Part shown: positions 25,301 through 41,612 of the stretch, in pieces
Position numbering within the stretch: position 1 is the stretch's first letter
Layout: every line of letters starts with the position of its first letter
Assembly: GCA_029721515.1 (NCBI GenBank)
Contig: CM056559.1
Span: 315,001-379,000, forward strand
DNA length: 64,000 bases
Direction of reading: 5' to 3'
Origin: Synanceia verrucosa
Taxonomy: Eukaryota > Chordata > Actinopteri > Perciformes > Synanceiidae
The notes under the pieces: generated by a model
What the model was told of the DNA's origin: nothing
The model's database searches: none
Seen by the model: only the letters and a program-made list of their open reading frames with translations
Position numbers and translations under genes: made by a program

Positions 25301-27877
25301 CTCTGAACACTCCAGTCATACTGCATAGTACTCATCCCAGTACTTGTACTGGGAGTACAAGTACTGGGATGAGTGGTGAAAGTACAAGTAGCAGGAGTCA
25401 GAGGAGTATGACCTGTGGTAATGGAGGTGTAGTACTGTGGTAGTACTCTGATCTACTGTGTGTTTCAGAGCCCACCAACATGCTGGACGTCAGAGCCATC
25501 CTGTGGCTGGAGAACTACCTGCAGGTCTGAACCACCACCGCTCACTTAAATGTTAGCATTCCTCATTGAAAACAATGAGAACAGCTAGCCTTAAGCTAAC
25601 AGCAAGTAAACCACACCTCCTCCCACAGACGTGGCAGTCCACTATCTTGGTCGTGTCCCACGACAGAAACTTCCTGAACGCCGTGGTAACGGACATCATT
25701 CACCTGCACTCCCAGCGGCTGGACAGTTACCGTGGCGACTACGAAAACTTTATTAAAACCAAAGAAGACAGACTAAAAAACCAGCAAAGAGAGTACGAGG
25801 CCCAGCTGCAGTACAGGCAACACATACAGGTACTACTACTGTGCATGTGATGAGATAATGATATGATGACGTAGTAGTATTTTCAATTTTAAATTTAGGG
25901 ACAAACTAAGGAGTGTTTCTGTTTCAGGTGTTTATTGACAGGTTTCGGTACAATGCTAACAGAGCAGCTCAGGTCCAGAGCAAACTGAAACTGCTGGAGA
26001 GGCTGTGAGTATTTATACATCTCATACATGCCTATAGTACTCCTTTGTACTGACGTGCCTGGTACTGCTCTGTCTGCTACTGGTACTATTCTACATGGTA
26101 CTGGTACTACAGAGCAGATATAAACCACCTGATGTGTTTCCTCTGCAGACCAGAACTGAAGCCTCTTGAAAAAGAAACAGAGGTCACTTTAAGGTAAGAA
26201 GAGTAACTGCCACCGTAATTACTAAATAACACTGATCGATCGACTGACTGACTGATCGATCGGTCGTCCTGTCTGTCCTCCTCAGGTTTCCAGATAACTT
26301 TGAGAAGTTGTCTCCTCCCATCCTGCAGCTGGATGAAGTGGAGTTTTATTACTCTCCAGCCCATCGTCTCTTCTCTGGACTCAACCTGTCGGCCGACCTT
26401 GAGTCTCGCATCTGCATCGTACGTGTCATCGGTGAAATGGGCCAATCACAGATGAATCAAACGAAGATTCTGAGTTGACTCGTTGTGTTTTCTGTCAGGT
26501 TGGTGAAAACGGTGCCGGTAAAACGACCATCCTCAAACTGCTGATGGGCGAGTTGACACCGGTCAGTGGAGTCAGACAGTCCCACAGGTAGGAAGAGCAA
26601 TGGACCAATCAGAGCAGAGCGCTCACCTGGATGTGTTTTTAGGGAACAATTTATAGAGGACTGGTCTATACCCTGTAGGGAACGTGTTTCATCGTTGCTT
26701 GTTTCTCATCAGAAACCTGAAGATCGGTTACTTCAGTCAGCATCATGTGGACCAACTGGACCTGAACGCCTGCTCTGTGGAGCTGCTGCTCAACCGGTTC
26801 CCTGGTAACCACAGCAACCACCGCACACCACAGGACATTCTTAGGTGTGACGTGGAGCTTCAGGCATTTTGATTGGCTGCCTTCTTTGTGTCGCAGGTCG
26901 GACGGAGGAGGAGTACCGTCACCAGCTGGGAGGGTATGGCATCACCGGAGAACTGGCCACAAGGCCGGTGGCTAGTCTGTCAGGAGGACAGAAGAGCAGG
27001 GTGGCTTTCGCTCAGATGACCATGACGAGGTGAGGAGGAGGAGAAGGGGGATGAAGATAGTGGTGGTGAGGAAGATGAAGACAATGATGATGTCATCTCT
27101 CTGTCCTCCAGTCCAAACTTCTACATCCTGGACGAGCCGACCAACCACCTGGACATGGAGACCATCGAGGCTCTGGCTAAAGCTCTTAACAAGTTCAGAG
27201 TGAGTCACTGAACAGCCACTCACCTGAGGTAGCAGGTGTGCTCTGTGATTGGTTAGACATACTCTGTAGACGATATCTGTTACCTGAGTATAGATGGGAG
27301 GCACGTATTTAAAATTATTGAGAAAAATGTGAAATGTTTAAATCACACAGAACAGAAACACACCAGAGCTATACTCAGGGATGTCCCCTCAGTGTGATGT
27401 CATGTGTCTCAGGTGTGTCCCCTCAGTGTGATGTCATGTGTCTCAGGTGTGTCCCCTCAGTGTGATGTCATGTGTCTCAGGTGTGTCCCCTCAGCGTGAT
27501 GTCATATGTCTCAGGTGTGTCCCCTCAGTGTGATGTCATGTGTCTCAGGTGTGTCCCCTCAGTGTGATGTCATGTGTCTCAGGTGTGTCCCCTCAGTGTG
27601 ATGTCATGTGTCTCAGGTGTGTCCCCTCAGCGTGATGTCATGTGTCTCAGGTGTGTCCCCTCAGTGTGATGTCATGTGTCTCAGGTGTGTCCCCTCAGCG
27701 TGATGTCATATGTTTCAGGGTGGGGTCATCCTGGTGTCTCATGATGAGCGCCTGATCCGGCTGGTTTGTAAGGAGCTGTGGGTTTGTGAAGGTGGGAAAG
27801 TCGGACGTATCGAAGGCGGCTTCGACGAGTACCGGGACATCCTGCAGGAGCAGTTCAGGAAGGAGGGTTACCTGTGA
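22375..27877 (+). CDS. abcf3: abcf3, ATP-binding cassette sub-family F member 3
   Basis: Soluble ABC-F ATPase without membrane segments, implicated in translation control and antiviral response (family knowledge). Coding exons: 22375-22447, 23200-23347, 23485-23558, 23633-23688, 23776-23873, 23954-24076, 24346-24612, 24724-24804, 24914-24973, 25119-25175, 25263-25285 (only 23 nt), 25469-25524, 25629-25829, 25928-26004, 26149-26193, 26286-26418, 26499-26587, 26713-26804, 26897-27029, 27112-27199, 27719-27877. Total 2133 nt, 710 aa, against 709 in human. First Walker A GRNGLGKT at ~211-218, signature FSGGW at ~329-333, Walker B LLLLDEPTN at ~349-357. Second Walker A GENGAGKT at ~526-533, signature LSGGQ at ~612-616, Walker B YILDEPTNHLD from ~633. 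All catalytic motifs are intact. Divergent from lrch3. Confidence 0.98.
23057..23190. repeat. (TG/CG)n microsatellite abutting abcf3 exon 2
   Basis: About 130 bp of alternating purine-pyrimidine (GTGTGCGT types) in abcf3 intron 1, ending 9 bases before the acceptor at 23199. The usual pyrimidine tract is reduced to GTTCCCAG. Strong Z-DNA potential. Confidence 0.9.
23877..23950. repeat. 10-11 bp tandem repeat in abcf3 intron 5
   Basis: Seven or so copies of CCTGTCCACA / ACTGTCCACA filling nearly the whole 80-bp intron between 23873 and 23954. Confidence 0.85.
27380..27718 (+). repeat. 34-bp minisatellite ending in the real splice acceptor of abcf3
   Basis: Ten copies of GTGTGTCCCCTCAGTGTGAT plus GTCATGTGTCTCAG. 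Every unit ends in a 3' splice-site-like TGTCTCAG|G. The tenth copy, slightly changed to ATATGTTTCAG, is the acceptor actually used for the last coding exon at 27719. The array fills about two thirds of the intron 27200-27718. Confidence 0.95.
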
Positions 27878-28125
27878 GGCCCCACCCACCTCTAACCCAA
27901 CCAGCTAATCAGCCGTCAGCTCTGGGACGTTTTCCTCTCTGGACTGTCTCACCTCCTTCAGGTGAACCTTTGCTGCGTGCTGATTGGCCGCTCACCTGGT
28001 GGGGTCACAGAGAACTCAGGAGAAGGAATCACCTGGAGTTTATTTAAAAGTTTATCGTCACATTAAACCTGTTTTTTTTTTTGTACCATCGACACTTTTC
28101 TCAGTTTTAAAGGCATTCATGAACC

Positions 28126-28131
28126 AATAAA
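28126..28131 (+). terminator. poly(A) signal of abcf3
   Basis: AATAAA about 250 bp after the abcf3 stop at 27875-27877, preceded by a T-run; fits a short 3' UTR. Confidence 0.75.
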
Positions 28132-28389
28132 AGCATCACTGCTCCTCCTCCTTCTCCTTCTGCTTCACCTGCCGGTAACAGTGCCACAACAGGTGGACGG
28201 AACCACACCTGGTCACAGACCAGTATGAACAGTAAAGAAACTAGTTACTGCACTACTACGTAAGAAGTACGACATGTGCTGGGTTAAGAGTAGAAAGAAG
28301 CAGGAAAAGTACATGAATGTTGTACGTCAAGTAAATGAATCATATCATTCAGCAAAACTAATATTAACTAAGAACAAAAACTTTCCTCA

Positions 28390-28857
28390 AGAAATCAACT
28401 CTGAGTGTTAGTGATGGACAGATGAAGCTCCATGAAGCACTTGTGATATTTTTTGACTCCTCTAGATGGCACTTTTGAATAAAGTCCAATCCCACAGGAA
28501 AACTGACCTGGAAGCAGTTTAAGATGAAATATAAAAGCATCATTCATAAAGTAAGGTATATTTTACTTGGTCACGATTGTTCCGTTCTTCAGTTTTATTC
28601 ACATTTGATTTATCAAGCAGATTAAATAACCTGTCAGTCAGGTTATTATAATAATAATCAAACAGATCTTCATGGTGGAATAACAGCACATCTAAAGTGA
28701 GGCTTCATCAATGAACTGAGCCTGGATCATGTCTCCATACGGCTCCATGTCTTCAGACGGAGCTCAGGGTTTATGACAGTGAGCGGGTTATCTTCACAGA
28801 GTCAGTCGTCATGGAGACGAGTTTTACTGAAACCTCTTTTTGGAATACCCCCCAGGT
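28390..28857. mobile_element. TIR element truncated at its left end (same family as 40895-41612)
   Basis: From about 28480 to 28857 the sequence follows 41200-41612 in order, including GTAAGGTATATTTTACTTGG, the AGTGAGC-GGTTA block and AGAGTCAGT-GTCATGG. It ends in TGGAATACCCCCC, the counterpart of the GGGGTATTCCA left end of the other copy. The left terminus is missing. It lies between abcf3 and the nuclease gene, 41 bp from the nuclease stop codon. Confidence 0.7.
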
Positions 28858-28897
28858 GTTTCCAGGTGTCTCCATAGGCTTGTTCTGTTGAACGTCT

Positions 28898-30424
28898 CTA
28901 AAGCTCAGGTGTCCAGGATGCTGCTCTGTCCTGCTCTGTCTTCTCTTTAAGGTGAGGCAGGACGGCGTCTCTGTAAAACACCTCCAGTTTGGACACTGTC
29001 TCCGCCCACAGTTCGGGGTCAAAAGTCACCGGGACGATGGCCATCTCCTTCAGGGTGAAGACGACGAGGTCGGCTTGCTGGAGACCAGTCACTGCCAGCT
29101 GGACCTGGATCTGAGTGTAGTAACTGTGGGACGTCTTCAGACGGTAGGCTGGGGACTGGGACATTAGAGACAAGGAGACAAAGATAAGACATTGGAGAAA
29201 AGAAGAAGACAAGGGGAGGACGTAGAAGACGAGGAGTGGGACAATAACGACAAGATTTGCTGACCCTTCCGGACTCCTCTCCGTCCTCATTCTGTATTTC
29301 CAGACAGAAAGCCGGGTCGTTTCTGCATGCGTCCTCCATCCGTCTGTCCCTGTGTTTGTAAGGACACTTGACCTCCAGACAAACCAGCCTCTGTCTTGTC
29401 CGGCTGTCCCTCACAATACCATCAGGACTGGCAGCCAACCAGGGCCGCTGAGGGTCGATGAAGAGGCCGCAGTCCTGAACGGAGACGGACCGTCCCAATG
29501 CAGCACTCTTCAGCCTCTACAGGATGAGACCATCGTTAATAAACACATCTCTGCAGGTGGACAGGTTGGGCTTCAGGTGTGCTGGACTGTACCTGGTACC
29601 TGCGGACCACCTCCGCCTCCATCTGGACCCCCCAGGACATGGCTCTGGTCTGGATGCTGCATCCTTCACCTGCAGAGTTAATGACATCTTTTAATCATCA
29701 TTTATGTCAATTGAGCAGGTAGGAGCGGGGCGGGGCTTACCTGTGACAGTAGCCAGGTAGGGGCGGGGCGTGGCTTACCTGTGACAGCAGCCAGGTAGGA
29801 GCGGGGCGTGGCTTACCTGTGACAGCAGCCAGGTAGGAGCGGGGCGTGGCTTACCTGTGACAGCAGCCAGGTAGGAGCGGGGCGTGGCTTACCTGTGACA
29901 GCAGCCAGGTAGGAGCGGGGCGGGGCTTTGTTCTTGCCGTTGGCGAAGCGGCAGTGAGCGATGCGGTGAGCCACAGAGGCTGTGATCCGGTTTTTCCTCC
30001 AGCTGAACCAGTCCTGGTTGTTACTCTGCCCGCGGGTCAGAACCTCTACATCCTCCACCACACACCTGTCTAACTGGATCCCCAGACCCAGAGGAACCTG
30101 TTCCGGTCTGAGAGGAGCTCTGTCAGGACCTGGACCAGCTCTCTGAACTGGTTTCTGCTGTAGTCCTCCATCAGGATGTGGTTTTACAGCAGGACCTGGG
30201 TTTACTGGACTAGTCTTTGATGCATCCTGGTTCTCCTGGACTGTCCTCCTGTCCATCTCAGTCTGAGGGGGGCCTCGAGTAGCAGGTCTAGGCTTCTGGG
30301 TCTGACTGTTTCTGGCTCCAGGGGTCTGGTTTTGTATGCTTGGGTGATATCGGACCTTCGGGATGGTTTTCTGTGTCTGGTCTGCTGCTGTGATCTGGTT
30401 TGTGTCATGGTTCGACATTTTCAT
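28898..30424 (-). CDS. YqaJ/lambda-exonuclease-like PD-(D/E)XK nuclease gene
   Basis: Four coding exons on minus: 30424-29893, 29669-29593, 29516-29265, 29155-28898; phases join to give 372 aa. The first ~130 residues are polar and low-complexity. The nuclease fold follows: WFSWRKNRITAS (~residues 142-153), then SPDGIV with D235, CLEVKCP with E251 and K253, and YYTQIQVQLAVTG with Q304/Q306. These are the D...ExK...Q residues of the YqaJ (lambda Exo, alkaline-nuclease) family, so a DNA exonuclease is predicted. Such domains in animals often descend from viruses or transposons; the intron-rich structure and intact catalytic residues suggest a settled host gene. Start chosen at 30424 (MKMSN); 30418 is also possible. 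AATAAA on minus at 28599-28594 could end the transcript. No symbol assigned. Confidence 0.8.
29720..29935 (-). repeat. 38-bp minisatellite repeating an exon end and its splice donor
   Basis: Five donors (GTAAG on minus, complement CTTAC) lie at exact 38-bp spacing: 29888-29892, 29850-29854, 29812-29816, 29774-29778, 29736-29740. Each is preceded by the same coding end (CTGGCTGCTGTCACAG). Only the first in transcript order (29893 exon end) keeps the frame of the nuclease gene; a stop at 29815-29813 closes the read-through frame. Confidence 0.95.
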
Positions 30425-31330
30425 GAGGTCCACGTCAGAGCAGGAACTGGTTCAGTTTTCAGGAGATATACAGGTATGGTGCTTTTATTTTGAAATATTG
30501 GAAACTGACGGCCGGAAGTTATTCACTTCTTGTTTACGCCTCATTCTAAACAGGATAAACCAGTAAACAGGTGAGAGTGAGTTTAGATACTTTATTCAAA
30601 TTCAGTTCAAGTAGAACAACAACAAACTTCTCACCAAACTCCACTTAAAATGTGTTGAAAATAATATTTCTTCACATTTTGACCAGACAGACTCGTCATA
30701 GCAGCACTTTTGCATTTCACGGCGCGTGAAGCGTCCTCTCCTTATATTCGGCATTAACTCCATAAACGCAGCGGCACATATTTGATGATATGCTGGGATT
30801 TTTCCGGCTGAGCCGCACAGGCCGCAGCCCAGCCTGACAGCCTGAGAGTCGGGCTCATGTTACCGAAGGCCGGACACCTGAACGCGCATTCTCTGAGGAG
30901 AGATCCGAAATAGTGATATAGCCACTGTGAGCGCGCAGGTAAGGGAGGAAATCTCTTAAACTGTAACATTTTTGAGTTAAGTTTGGCGTAAAGGCCCTTC
31001 TCCGTGTTACATGCTGATAGCAGCGTGTTTCTAACAATGTGTAGTTCTTCCTGTCGTCAGACACGGTGTCTGTCTGAAGGACATCCATCCGGTTAAACAA
31101 TAGAGACAAAAAGAAACAGTAGAACTCACCTTCGTGCTGCGTTCAAGTCAGTCGGAATGAAAAATGAAAGCGTCTATTTAAAGTCGATTTGACTCATTGC
31201 CTCGTGACGCTCCGTGTCTCAACATGCCTGGTCTGAATCCTGTCAGCGTCCCGACAAACTGAGCTCTGGTTTGTCTAGTTAGAGTTTGATATTTATGAAA
31301 CTCAGAACAAATCATCTTAAATGAAGAACA
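30425..31330. other. upstream region of the nuclease gene, nothing firmly assigned
   Basis: CpG-containing sequence around 30690-31100 could hold the promoter or a 5' exon of the minus-strand nuclease gene. Two short open frames there match nothing I recognise. Confidence 0.35.
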
Positions 31331-31334
31331 GTCT

Positions 31335-31366
31335 GGTATTAGTGTGTGTGTGTATGTGTGTGTGTG

Positions 31367-31398
<32 letters not shown>

Positions 31399-31670
31399 TA
31401 CTGTATACGTGTGTATATATATATATACATATATATATGTATGTGTTTATATGTGTATATAAACACATACATATATATGTACACGTGTGTACATATATGT
31501 ATGTGTTTATATACACATACATATATATATGTACACGTGTGTGTACATATACACACACGTGTACATATATGTATGTATATGTTCATACACACACACACAC
31601 ATTAATACACATACATATATATATACATAGACACACACACACATATATACATACATATACACACAATTGC
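31335..31670. repeat. (TG/TA/CA)n microsatellite
   Basis: About 330 bp of alternating GTGT, TATA and CACA dinucleotides with ACGTGT steps; non-coding, between the nuclease gene and the dusp14-like gene. Confidence 0.95.
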
Positions 31671-32299
31671 ATATTTAGTTTCCTTTATTTGTTTCGCAGT
31701 TCGTGCAGTTTGTCCAGTTAGACTTACTGTAGTGCATGCTGCAGAGGATCGTGTTGAAGCGGAAGCAGCAGTAAATATAATTGAATTTGATAATATAATT
31801 TTTGGACACGTTCAGCGGGTCGGATTAAAAAGCCCGTAGTTTGAATGTGGAAATGTTGGGTAGGGGACAGTGGAATAACTGACTGCTGACTGAGAAAAGG
31901 GATGAGATTAAATAAATCCTGAACATAGCCTGGTCTGGAGCAGAATAAATCTCCATGGTAACTTACACCATAACATCCCTCTCTCCTCTATCCTGCTTTT
32001 GTGCAACCAGATCATGGATAAATTGAGCCAGAATAACCAAGATAGCCCGGCTTAATCCCTTATCCTAGTTTTGAGCAATTTAATTTAGGGAAAAAAAACA
32101 ACTATCTCTGAGTCTTGGCAGGGCAACCAATCAGGATTTGTCTTCAGATTAATGCCTCACATTGTCAACAAGAAGTTAAAGATTTTGGTATTTTGATCGG
32201 AAATTCATTGTCCAATAGCCTGCTGGTCTGGGATCAAGAGCTGGACTTCACTGGTCTGATCCACCAGGTTCTGTTTGTCTTACAGGTGTTGCTGGAGCC

Positions 32300-32932
32300 A
32301 TGGCGGTCTCCCAGGTGTGTCCCGGTCTGTACATCAGTGGTCTTGACTCAGCCCTGAGGCCCAGCGTCCTCTCCAGCAGGAACATCACGCTCATCGTCAA
32401 TGCCAGCGGGCTGGAGAACGTGTCCTACCCACAGCTGGACGGCCTACAGGTTATCCATGTCCCCGTCCAGGATCAGCCTCACGCCCCCCTGAGACAGTAC
32501 TTTGACCTGGTGACAGATCAGATCAAGCAGAACCAGACTGGCAGGACTCTGGTCCACTGCACTGCCGGCCGGAGCCGATCGGCTGCTCTGGTCATGGCCT
32601 ACCTGATGAGGTAAGAGCTCCCCTCCTATTACTGCTGGTACATTTACAGCAGCAGCTTGCAGCGCTAACCTGAGGCAGGATCAGATCACATCTGACTGGA
32701 GGTCTGTGTCTGCAGGTCTGAGGGTCTCAGCCTCCGGACGGCTCATGAAGTCCTTCTTGACTGCCGTCCCTTCATTCGACCCAATGCCGGCTTCTGGAGG
32801 CAGCTGATGGACTACGAGAGGACTCTGTCCAGCAGGACCACCATTATGATGGTGAGAACGTCTGTTGGAGTCCTGCCTGAAGCTCTGCAGGACTCTGAGG
32901 ACCACAGGTCAGCGTACTGTGTCAACATGTGA
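32300..32932 (+). CDS. DUSP14-like atypical dual-specificity phosphatase
   Basis: Cytosolic phosphatase predicted to remove phosphate from Tyr and Ser/Thr of MAP-kinase-type substrates. Two coding exons: 32300-32610 and 32716-32932 (donor after ATGAG, acceptor TGCAG), giving 175 aa, essentially one catalytic domain. The active-site loop is HCTAGRSRS with nucleophile C87 and R93; the general acid is probably D58 (VPVQDQPHAP). The C-terminal part has RPNAGFWRQLMDYER, typical of the DUSP14/18/21 group; VPxxDxPHAP and the tail MMVRTSVGVLPEAL are closest to DUSP14. An acceptor (TTACAG) 14 bases before the ATG implies a noncoding first exon upstream. A GTGAGA inside exon 2 at 32850 could be an alternative donor. 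Convergent with polr2d; the two 3' ends lie within about 100 bp. Confidence 0.88.
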
Positions 32933-33008
32933 ACCATCTCCAAAGTCTCAATGAGCTACTGGTCTAAACCACCACAGTCACAGACAAGTCAAGTAAAAAA
33001 CAAATTAG

Positions 33009-33014
33009 TTTATT
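33009..33014 (-). terminator. poly(A) signal of polr2d
   Basis: AATAAA on minus, 124 bp beyond the polr2d stop codon at 33140-33138 and only 77 bp from the stop of the convergent dusp14-like gene. Confidence 0.7.
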
Positions 33015-33137
33015 GTGACGGGAGAAGGAAGTGAGATGTCATCAGATCACATGATCAGTGATCAATCAGTTCAGTCATCCTGGATGATGATTAAAAGTGT
33101 GTGTGTGTGTTGGGGGGGGTAAGTCCTGATCCTGGTC

Positions 33138-38423
<5,286 letters not shown>

Positions 38424-39098
38424 GACACACAACCGGCTAATAGCTAGAGGCTAACACTTAACGGCTAGAAGCACAACAATAACATTGGCTAGCTGCTAGC
38501 AGTCCACGGGCTTCAGGGGAGACACAGCGGCGGACAGTAGCACCTGCAGCTGAACACAGACTCCTAGAAACTGCCGGTAGTCTGCAGATGGACTCTGTGG
38601 CGGACCAGGAACTCAATCACCGCTCGGCGTCTTCACTCAAAACCACTAACAACTACTTCCGTTTCTCAAACATATCATTTCCGCCCTGCTGCTGACCTCC
38701 TTCAGCATAAAAGCATGAGTCTGGAGCGCCCCCTGATGGACAGTAAGTGTCACAACATGACTCCTGAGACTCAGCCAACAGGCTGCAGGCAGAAAGGAAG
38801 TACTCACTAATGTAAAAGTACTGCATTCAAAATCCGAAGCATACAAATATAAATATTATTATAAAAATATACTTGAAGTACAACAAGTCCAAGTCACGTT
38901 TAAGGTTTGTTGAAACAGATCAGTTACCTCATCTACAGACATTTACAGAATCATCTTTTGTATTGCAGTAATCTAATCATTGCGGCATTCATGTTTTCAT
39001 CAGTTTAATGTAGCAGCTGGTGAAGGTAGAGGTACTTTGACTTTTATACTGTTGCTATTTCATCTAAAGTTATACAACTCATATCACACCGTCACCAG

Positions 39099-39103
39099 AA
39101 AAA
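39099..39103 (-). terminator. pol III terminator of tRNA-Gly
   Basis: TTTTT on the minus strand, 7 bases past the tRNA 3' end. Confidence 0.8.
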
Positions 39104-39109
39104 GAGACA

Positions 39110-39181
39110 TGCGTTGGCCGGGAATCGAACCCGGGTCAACTGCTTGGAAGGCAGCTATGCTTACCACTATACCACCAACGC
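39110..39181 (-). tRNA. tRNA-Gly, anticodon UCC
   Basis: 72 nt on minus including the discriminator A. The acceptor stem GCGTTGG pairs with CCAACGC. The anticodon arm reads CTGCC TTCCAAG CAG with TCC at the anticodon position. The T arm GGGTTCGATTCCC supplies an intact B box and GGTATAGTGG the A box. No intron. All stems can form, so it is probably functional. It lies alone between polr2d and a repeat-rich region. Confidence 0.96.
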
Positions 39182-40470
39182 TTGGTGTTTACACGGTGTG
39201 CTATCCAATTTTAATGAGAAGAAGTCTCTGATTGCCGAACTTGGTCACAATACATTTGATTTAATTTGTAAAACGGAAAGAAGTGGTTTGTCTGGTTGAT
39301 AAAGTGTGTCTATGGTTCAGTCCTGAGCTGCAGGACAATGACCACTAGAGGGAGGCAGAGCACCTTTTAACATCTTTCATCAGCGGAAGAGACATCACTG
39401 TGGCTGGTACTGATGCACGGTAAGTGATGGAAATGACGGCGTTAAAATAAACGGCCTTATTTTTTCAGTAACGGGTAATCTAACTGATTACTATTTCCAT
39501 GGTTACAGCGCCGTTAACGTTGGTTAAATGGATGTGGTTATAAACTGAAGCTACCATTGAAGCTGCTGTCATCAGACTTGAGCCTTGAACCTTCGGCAGA
39601 GATGGAAAAAAAGTGAAAAGAAGCAGCATCTGGCTGCATTTCAGTGATACTGGAAACAAATCTGAGAGCAGAATGTGTGAAATTAAAATATCAGACAACA
39701 CCAACTAAACCTGCACTAAAGACTTTTATCTAAAGTGTCATAATATTCAGACTTTGGGTTTTATTAGTTTTTTCTGCGTTCAGTAGTTCATTTAAGTTTG
39801 ATTAAATGTTCAACCATAGTAACTGTATATTTATTTTTGTGAAAACAAGATGCACAAAAAATAAGGTTTTAATGAAAACCCCGTAAAACTTTGTTCACCA
39901 AATAATATATAAATATAATCTTCATGTAGTCTGCAGTTTGTGCCGGATGCAGTAATGAAAACTGATATTTTAGTAGCTCTGGCTATTAAAGAGTCTTGGC
40001 TCTTTTTCCATATCATGTCATATCACACAAATATCTGTGGTCAGTTGATGTAAATAACAATAACCAGCATGAGACAAAAATAGGCCAAACATTTATCATA
40101 TGAAATAAATGCATCAAATCATAACAAAATTAAAACAAAGAAGTGCATCCCTCAAAATTGTTTAGCAGAACTATGACTGGTTTATCTGCAAATAACAAGA
40201 TTCATATTCACATATTTATGCATAAGCAATACATCTGTTCAACCTGAAGTGGTTGAACAGATATTGATGTTTCTAGGTGGCTGAAGTATGTTTTGTCAGA
40301 ACAGTGGAGAGGACGACATGCTTCTCATCCTTTGCTGATAGCTTGATGATGCTCTTCATCCCCTTGGACACTCTCATATAATTCTATATATACACACTGT
40401 ATATTAGCTGTTGTTATATTGAGTTGGACATTTCCATACAGTTTTGTATGTTAGTGTTAATGTGTTTTCA
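39182..40470. other. intergenic, no gene seen
   Basis: AT-rich, with frequent stops in all frames. I see no TIR pair, tandem repeat or RNA gene. Confidence 0.5.
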
Positions 40471-40479
40471 TTGTTGTTA

Positions 40480-40737
40480 TTCTGTACACATGGCATCTAT
40501 TGCACGTCTGTCCATCCTGAAGAGGGATCCCTCCTCTGTTGCTCTTCCTGAGGTTTCCTCCGTTTCTTTTTCCCTGTTAAAAGGTTTTTTTTTGGGGGAG
40601 TTTTTCCTTAGTCGATGCGAGGGTCATTTGTAAAGGACAGAGGATGTCATATCCTGTACAGATTGTGAAGCCCAATGAGGCAAATTCATAATTTGTGATA
40701 TTGGGCTATACAAATAAAGTTGACTTGACTTGACTAG
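40480..40737 (+). mobile_element. interspersed retroelement 3' end
   Basis: Carries the abundant teleost sequence GAGGGATCCCTCCTCTGTTG, a T/G-run with GGGAGTTTTTCC, GATGCGAGGGTC, and an end ATTGGGCTATACAAATAAAG followed by a TTGACTTGACTTGACT tail. The AATAAA plus short tandem tail is typical of a non-LTR element 3' end. No coding part remains. Confidence 0.65.
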
Positions 40738-40894
40738 AACCAGGAAAGAATGACGATGGAGTCAACTTTTAAATGGCTGTCACCAGGTATGTGATTGAGC
40801 TTAAGGTACTTAAGCATTTGTGTCACTGGCTATGCTCTAAACAGATGCCAGCACCACTCTCTAGAAACACTTCAAGGTGACCTGAAGTGATCCA

Positions 40895-41612
40895 GGGGGT
40901 ATTCCAGGTAGGAGGTTCAACAAACTCTGAGTTTAGTCCTGAACGTTGAGTTGACTGAACTGAGATGAAGCTCTGAGTTTCTGCTTCCAGAACAGCTGAT
41001 ATGAATCAGTTCAATCAACTCTGAGTGTGTTCACCTTGAGTTAAGCGCGTGCACCTACCACAATAAAAAGCTATCATCAATGGAGCCCCGATACCTCCAT
41101 TCACCATGGCAACCAGAGAGAAAACATATTTTACACCTGTAGAACTGGAGGTTCACTTTATTGAAATCACAGCACACAGGTGAAAAGTGGTGAAGTGGTG
41201 ATGAATAAAGTCTGATTATCATGTAGGTGTAATCCCACAGAGGAGAAACAGACTTAGAAGCATCTTAACATCGTTCAAACAGGTAAGGTATATTTTACTT
41301 GGTCATGACTGTACCTTTCTTTATTTGATTTATTAAATAAAGCAGCTTAAATAACCTGTCATTCAGTGGCTATTTCATTATGTACTGTCGACCACTAGTA
41401 ATTTAACACCCCCCCCAAAAAAAACCAAATACTGTACTTTGATTTATGATCTCTTGACAGTGAGCAGGTTAACTTCAAAGAGTCAGTTGTCATGGTGACT
41501 GACTCCGAGTTTTACTGACCTCTCTTTGTGGAACTGAAACCCAGAGTTTCCCTCATTTCAGGGTTAACATACTCCGAGTTTTCACTTAACCTGCTTTCTG
41601 GAACACACCCCT
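40895..41612. mobile_element. TIR element with GGGGTATTCCA-type ends
   Basis: Left end GGGGGTATTCCAGGTAGGAG, with CAACAAACTCTGAGTTTA inside; right end ACTCCGAGTTTTCACTTAAC then TTTCTGGAACACACCCC. The ends are imperfect inverted repeats. About 720 bp, without a transposase. A truncated relative lies at 28390-28857. Superfamily not certain; Harbinger/ISL2EU-like ends are a possibility from memory. Confidence 0.65.

Noticed and set aside
30754..31109. Two overlapping minus-strand frames of 70-85 codons
   Set aside because: No recognisable motif, CpG-rich promoter-like composition, no supporting splice phases to the nuclease gene.
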